The position numbers and the translations under genes were made by a program. From the NCBI GenBank assembly GCA_900769745.1, contig CAAGHX010000076.1, positions 1 to 17,676 of the forward strand: a stretch of DNA of 17,676 nucleotides, read 5' to 3'. Each line of letters opens with the position of its first letter. Within the stretch, counting starts at the first letter, position 1. The notes under the pieces were generated by a model that had not been told where the DNA came from, made no database searches, and saw only the letters and a program-made list of their open reading frames with translations. Below are positions 16,057-17,676 of this stretch, piece by piece. Source of the DNA: an uncultured Alistipes sp. (GTDB lineage: Bacteria; Bacteroidota; Bacteroidia; Bacteroidales; Rikenellaceae).

Positions 16057-16506
16057 ATGTTCAGAAAAAAAACTAAATATCCATTGTCCGACATATTGAA
16101 AGGGATACAGTACGCAATTAACAGTGTACAAGATATGTTACATGCACAGCAAGTACAAAATCTTCTGAAATTTTGGCAAAAAGAAGATGGTTCACCTGTA
16201 ACACAGAATATTCTTATAGGTGAACGAGAATTGGAAGTGCCATTAATGTCTCTTGTGCCGCACAGTCATTTGGAAATGGATAATGTAGAAATTAAGTTCA
16301 AAGCAAAAATAGGAGATGTTGAACATCAATCAATTTCTAACAAACAGGGGGATAATGAAGGATTAAGCCTTGCAAACTTAAAAATGGAAGTTGATGGTAT
16401 TAAGGCTAAGGATGATGATGTTATGGAAATTACAATACATTTCAAAGCAAAAGAAACACCAGAAGGGGTAGCACGCCTAACAGATGAGTACAATAAACAT
16501 ATTTAA
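16057..16506 (+). CDS. short DUF2589-family protein
   Basis: A 149-aa cytosolic-looking protein without signal peptide or membrane segment. Order: a basic start (MFRKKTKYPL), an amphipathic helix at about 11-45 (LSDILKGIQYAINSVQDML), a strand-turn VPLMSLVPHSHLEMDNVEIKFKAKI (about 66-90), an acidic linker, and a final strand-helix ITIHFKAKETPEGVARLTDEY. The same order is seen in the next gene, and both match DUF2589 (PF11655-like), a family of unknown function. The match here is more remote: the Pro-Ile-Pro-Ser signature is Pro-His-Ser-His. It is 22 bp before the longer family member, so the two are probably co-transcribed and may form a mixed complex. AT-rich codons set it apart from the RND operon before it. 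Confidence 0.65.
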   Translation: MFRKKTKYPLSDILKGIQYAINSVQDMLHAQQVQNLLKFWQKEDGSPVTQNILIGERELEVPLMSLVPHSHLEMDNVEIKFKAKIGDVEHQSISNKQGDNEGLSLANLKMEVDGIKAKDDDVMEITIHFKAKETPEGVARLTDEYNKHI

Positions 16507-16528
16507 TAATTTTTCAAAATAAATTACT

Positions 16529-17323
16529 ATGGCTGAAGGAAAAAACATTCCGCAAACAAGTGGCGGAGAAAACAAAAAAGTAATAATAAATTTCGGTGGA
16601 AGGAATATTGAAGCTGTAATTGATGAAGCTGGTTACATAATTCTACCAGAGGAAATTCAAAATATTTTGGCTGCAGATAACAGCATTATAAAACAGGCTA
16701 CACAAGAGGCTAAAAACGAAATTACAGGCAATGAATCAACTCTGAGAGATGATGTTTCAGATAAATTTCGTGGATTGCCGATGCGTGACCTCATAGGTAA
16801 TCCATTGATTGCAGCAGCCGAGGCTCAAGAGAAACTAGCATCTACTGCGTGGGATTTTTATCATCGTATTGCCTATGAAACAGACGATAAAGGGAATCCA
16901 ACAGGCAAAACTCGCCTTGTGAAGTTTAAGTTAAACAGACCTGTAGTAGAAGATGGTGTAGTTGGACGAGTTGTTGAGCAGACGGTTGAAGCACCATTTA
17001 TAGGTCTTGTGCCAATTCCATCATTACTCATTGATCGTATTGATATCGATTTCCAAATGGAAGTTACGGATACTAATACGGAAAAGTCTAGTTCCGCTGC
17101 AGAGGCTTCTACAAATATATCAGCCAAATGGTTCGCTGCTAATGTCCAAGTTGCAGGCAAGGTTTCATCAGCAAGAGAGAATACTCGTAGTACTAACCAA
17201 ACTGCAAAATATCAAGTACACGTATCTGCTAGTCAGCAACAACAAACGGAAGGCATGTCAAAGTTAATGGATATTATGGCTGCCAGTATAGAGCCTATAC
17301 CAACCAACGGTGAAGGCAAATAA
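16529..17323 (+). CDS. DUF2589 domain-containing protein
   Basis: A 264-aa protein with no signal peptide. The N-terminal ~85 residues are specific to this protein (IINFGGRNIEAVIDEAGYIILP, then a charged helix). From about residue 86 it has the DUF2589 pattern: helix LPMRDLIGNPLIAAAEAQEKLA, a strand region, the signature FIGLVPIPSLLIDRIDIDFQMEV (about 154-176, split as FIGLVPIPSLL and IDRIDIDFQMEV), a Ser/Thr-rich segment ending SARENTRSTNQTAKYQVHVSA, and the terminal helix EGMSKLMDIMAASIEPIP. The family is widespread in bacteria and its function is not established. The N-terminal piece resembles a small domain with hydrophobic strands that I do not recognise. It is followed by a strong terminator 42 bp later, so this pair forms a two-gene unit. 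Confidence 0.85.
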   Translation: MAEGKNIPQTSGGENKKVIINFGGRNIEAVIDEAGYIILPEEIQNILAADNSIIKQATQEAKNEITGNESTLRDDVSDKFRGLPMRDLIGNPLIAAAEAQEKLASTAWDFYHRIAYETDDKGNPTGKTRLVKFKLNRPVVEDGVVGRVVEQTVEAPFIGLVPIPSLLIDRIDIDFQMEVTDTNTEKSSSAAEASTNISAKWFAANVQVAGKVSSARENTRSTNQTAKYQVHVSASQQQQTEGMSKLMDIMAASIEPIPTNGEGK

Positions 17324-17365
17324 TTCGTATAATTTTTGTTGCAAAACGATATTAGTTTAATTAAT

Positions 17366-17395
17366 AAAACGGGATGCTTAACCATCCCGTTTTTC
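17366..17395 (+). terminator. intrinsic terminator after the DUF2589 pair
   Basis: AAAACGGGATG (17366-17376), loop CTTAAC, CATCCCGTTTT (17383-17393) form an 11-bp perfect stem that ends in a T-run with CTTCCTT after it. This is a classic rho-independent terminator for the + strand; the A-run before the stem also allows action on the - strand. Confidence 0.92.
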
Positions 17396-17402
17396 TTCCT
17401 TA

Positions 17403-17645
17403 ATGGAATATATGGATATAGAACGTTTTAACAATATTATTGCACCATTACTAAATTTCGATAAAACCTATGTTAAAAGGATAAATTTTCCAGCATTGTC
17501 TAGTATCCGAATTTTAGATGCAAATATTCCTAACACTGATGGCCATTTTAAAATGCAAGGTGTCTGCTATAATGGGTTGATTACCGCTGTCCAATTCAGG
17601 CAAGATTATATTTTAATATTTCATCGATTTGATATAATCGTTTGA
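17403..17645 (+). CDS. 80-aa protein of unknown function
   Basis: An 80-aa (or 77-aa from the ATG at 17412) soluble protein, MDIERFNNIIAPLLNF at the start, then several predicted strands (FPALSSIRILDANIP, FKMQGVCYNGLITAVQF, YILIFHRFDIIV) and one cysteine. It has no signal peptide or clear motif, and I do not recognise it. It ends at a TGA inside the window, with the last residues hydrophobic, so it might be a truncated version of a longer protein. It starts only 7 bp after the terminator T-run, which leaves no space for a promoter of its own; expression would need read-through from the DUF2589 unit. Its AT-rich composition is like that of the DUF2589 genes. It may be spurious. Confidence 0.5.
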   Translation: MEYMDIERFNNIIAPLLNFDKTYVKRINFPALSSIRILDANIPNTDGHFKMQGVCYNGLITAVQFRQDYILIFHRFDIIV

Positions 17646-17676
17646 AGAATAAACACTTGAAGTTATTTTGAAAAGA

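Noticed and set aside
1..17676. tRNA genes, rRNA, CRISPR arrays, insertion sequences, integrase genes
   Set aside because: Looked for on both strands by eye; no cloverleaf, regular spacer-repeat pattern, transposase or tyrosine/serine recombinase motif was found.

Overview
The window looks like a gut-type member of the Bacteroidales (Bacteroidetes). The evidence is a mobABC set of the kind carried by Bacteroides conjugative elements, promoters fitting the Bacteroidetes consensus (TTTG, about 20 nt, TAnnTTTG), lipoproteins, NVEALS-type small peptides, a six-bladed beta-propeller lipoprotein, and AT-rich translation starts without strong Shine-Dalgarno sites. I cannot assign a genus. All supported genes lie on the + strand, and no rRNA, tRNA or CRISPR array was seen.

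Region 1 (1-3619) is a mobilization module. It has a candidate oriT (12-G tract plus a perfect 8-bp inverted repeat), then mobA (relaxosome accessory protein), mobB (relaxase, overlapping mobA) and mobC (TraG/VirD4-type coupling ATPase). The window contains no mating-pore (tra) genes, no integrase and no element end that I could recognise.

Region 2 (3620-6860) is an AT-rich cargo-like region with two related units. Each starts with a near-identical ~250-bp cassette: upstream block, TAnnTTTG element, 5'-UTR hairpin, and the first ~27 codons of an NVEALS-type peptide gene. Unit A encodes a full 108-aa peptide with a Cys-containing tail, a six-bladed beta-propeller lipoprotein and a small lipoprotein. 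Unit B encodes a 44-aa peptide that stops right after the leader motif, then a CxxC lipoprotein interrupted by a frameshift at a run of seven A. This region is the most unusual part of the window and may be a secreted-peptide or envelope system undescribed in detail.

Region 3 (6865-15807) is a richer-GC, TCG-codon-heavy operon for a tripartite RND efflux pump: a promoter, a TolC-like outer membrane factor, a lipoprotein membrane-fusion adaptor, and two different RND permeases in tandem with a 4-nt overlap. Both permeases depart from the AcrB-type proton-relay residues.

Region 4 (15808-17676) is AT-rich again. It carries two adjacent DUF2589-family proteins of different length, a strong intrinsic terminator, and an 80-aa unknown protein starting about 8 nt after the T-tract. 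The change in base composition at each border suggests a mosaic of separately acquired blocks.
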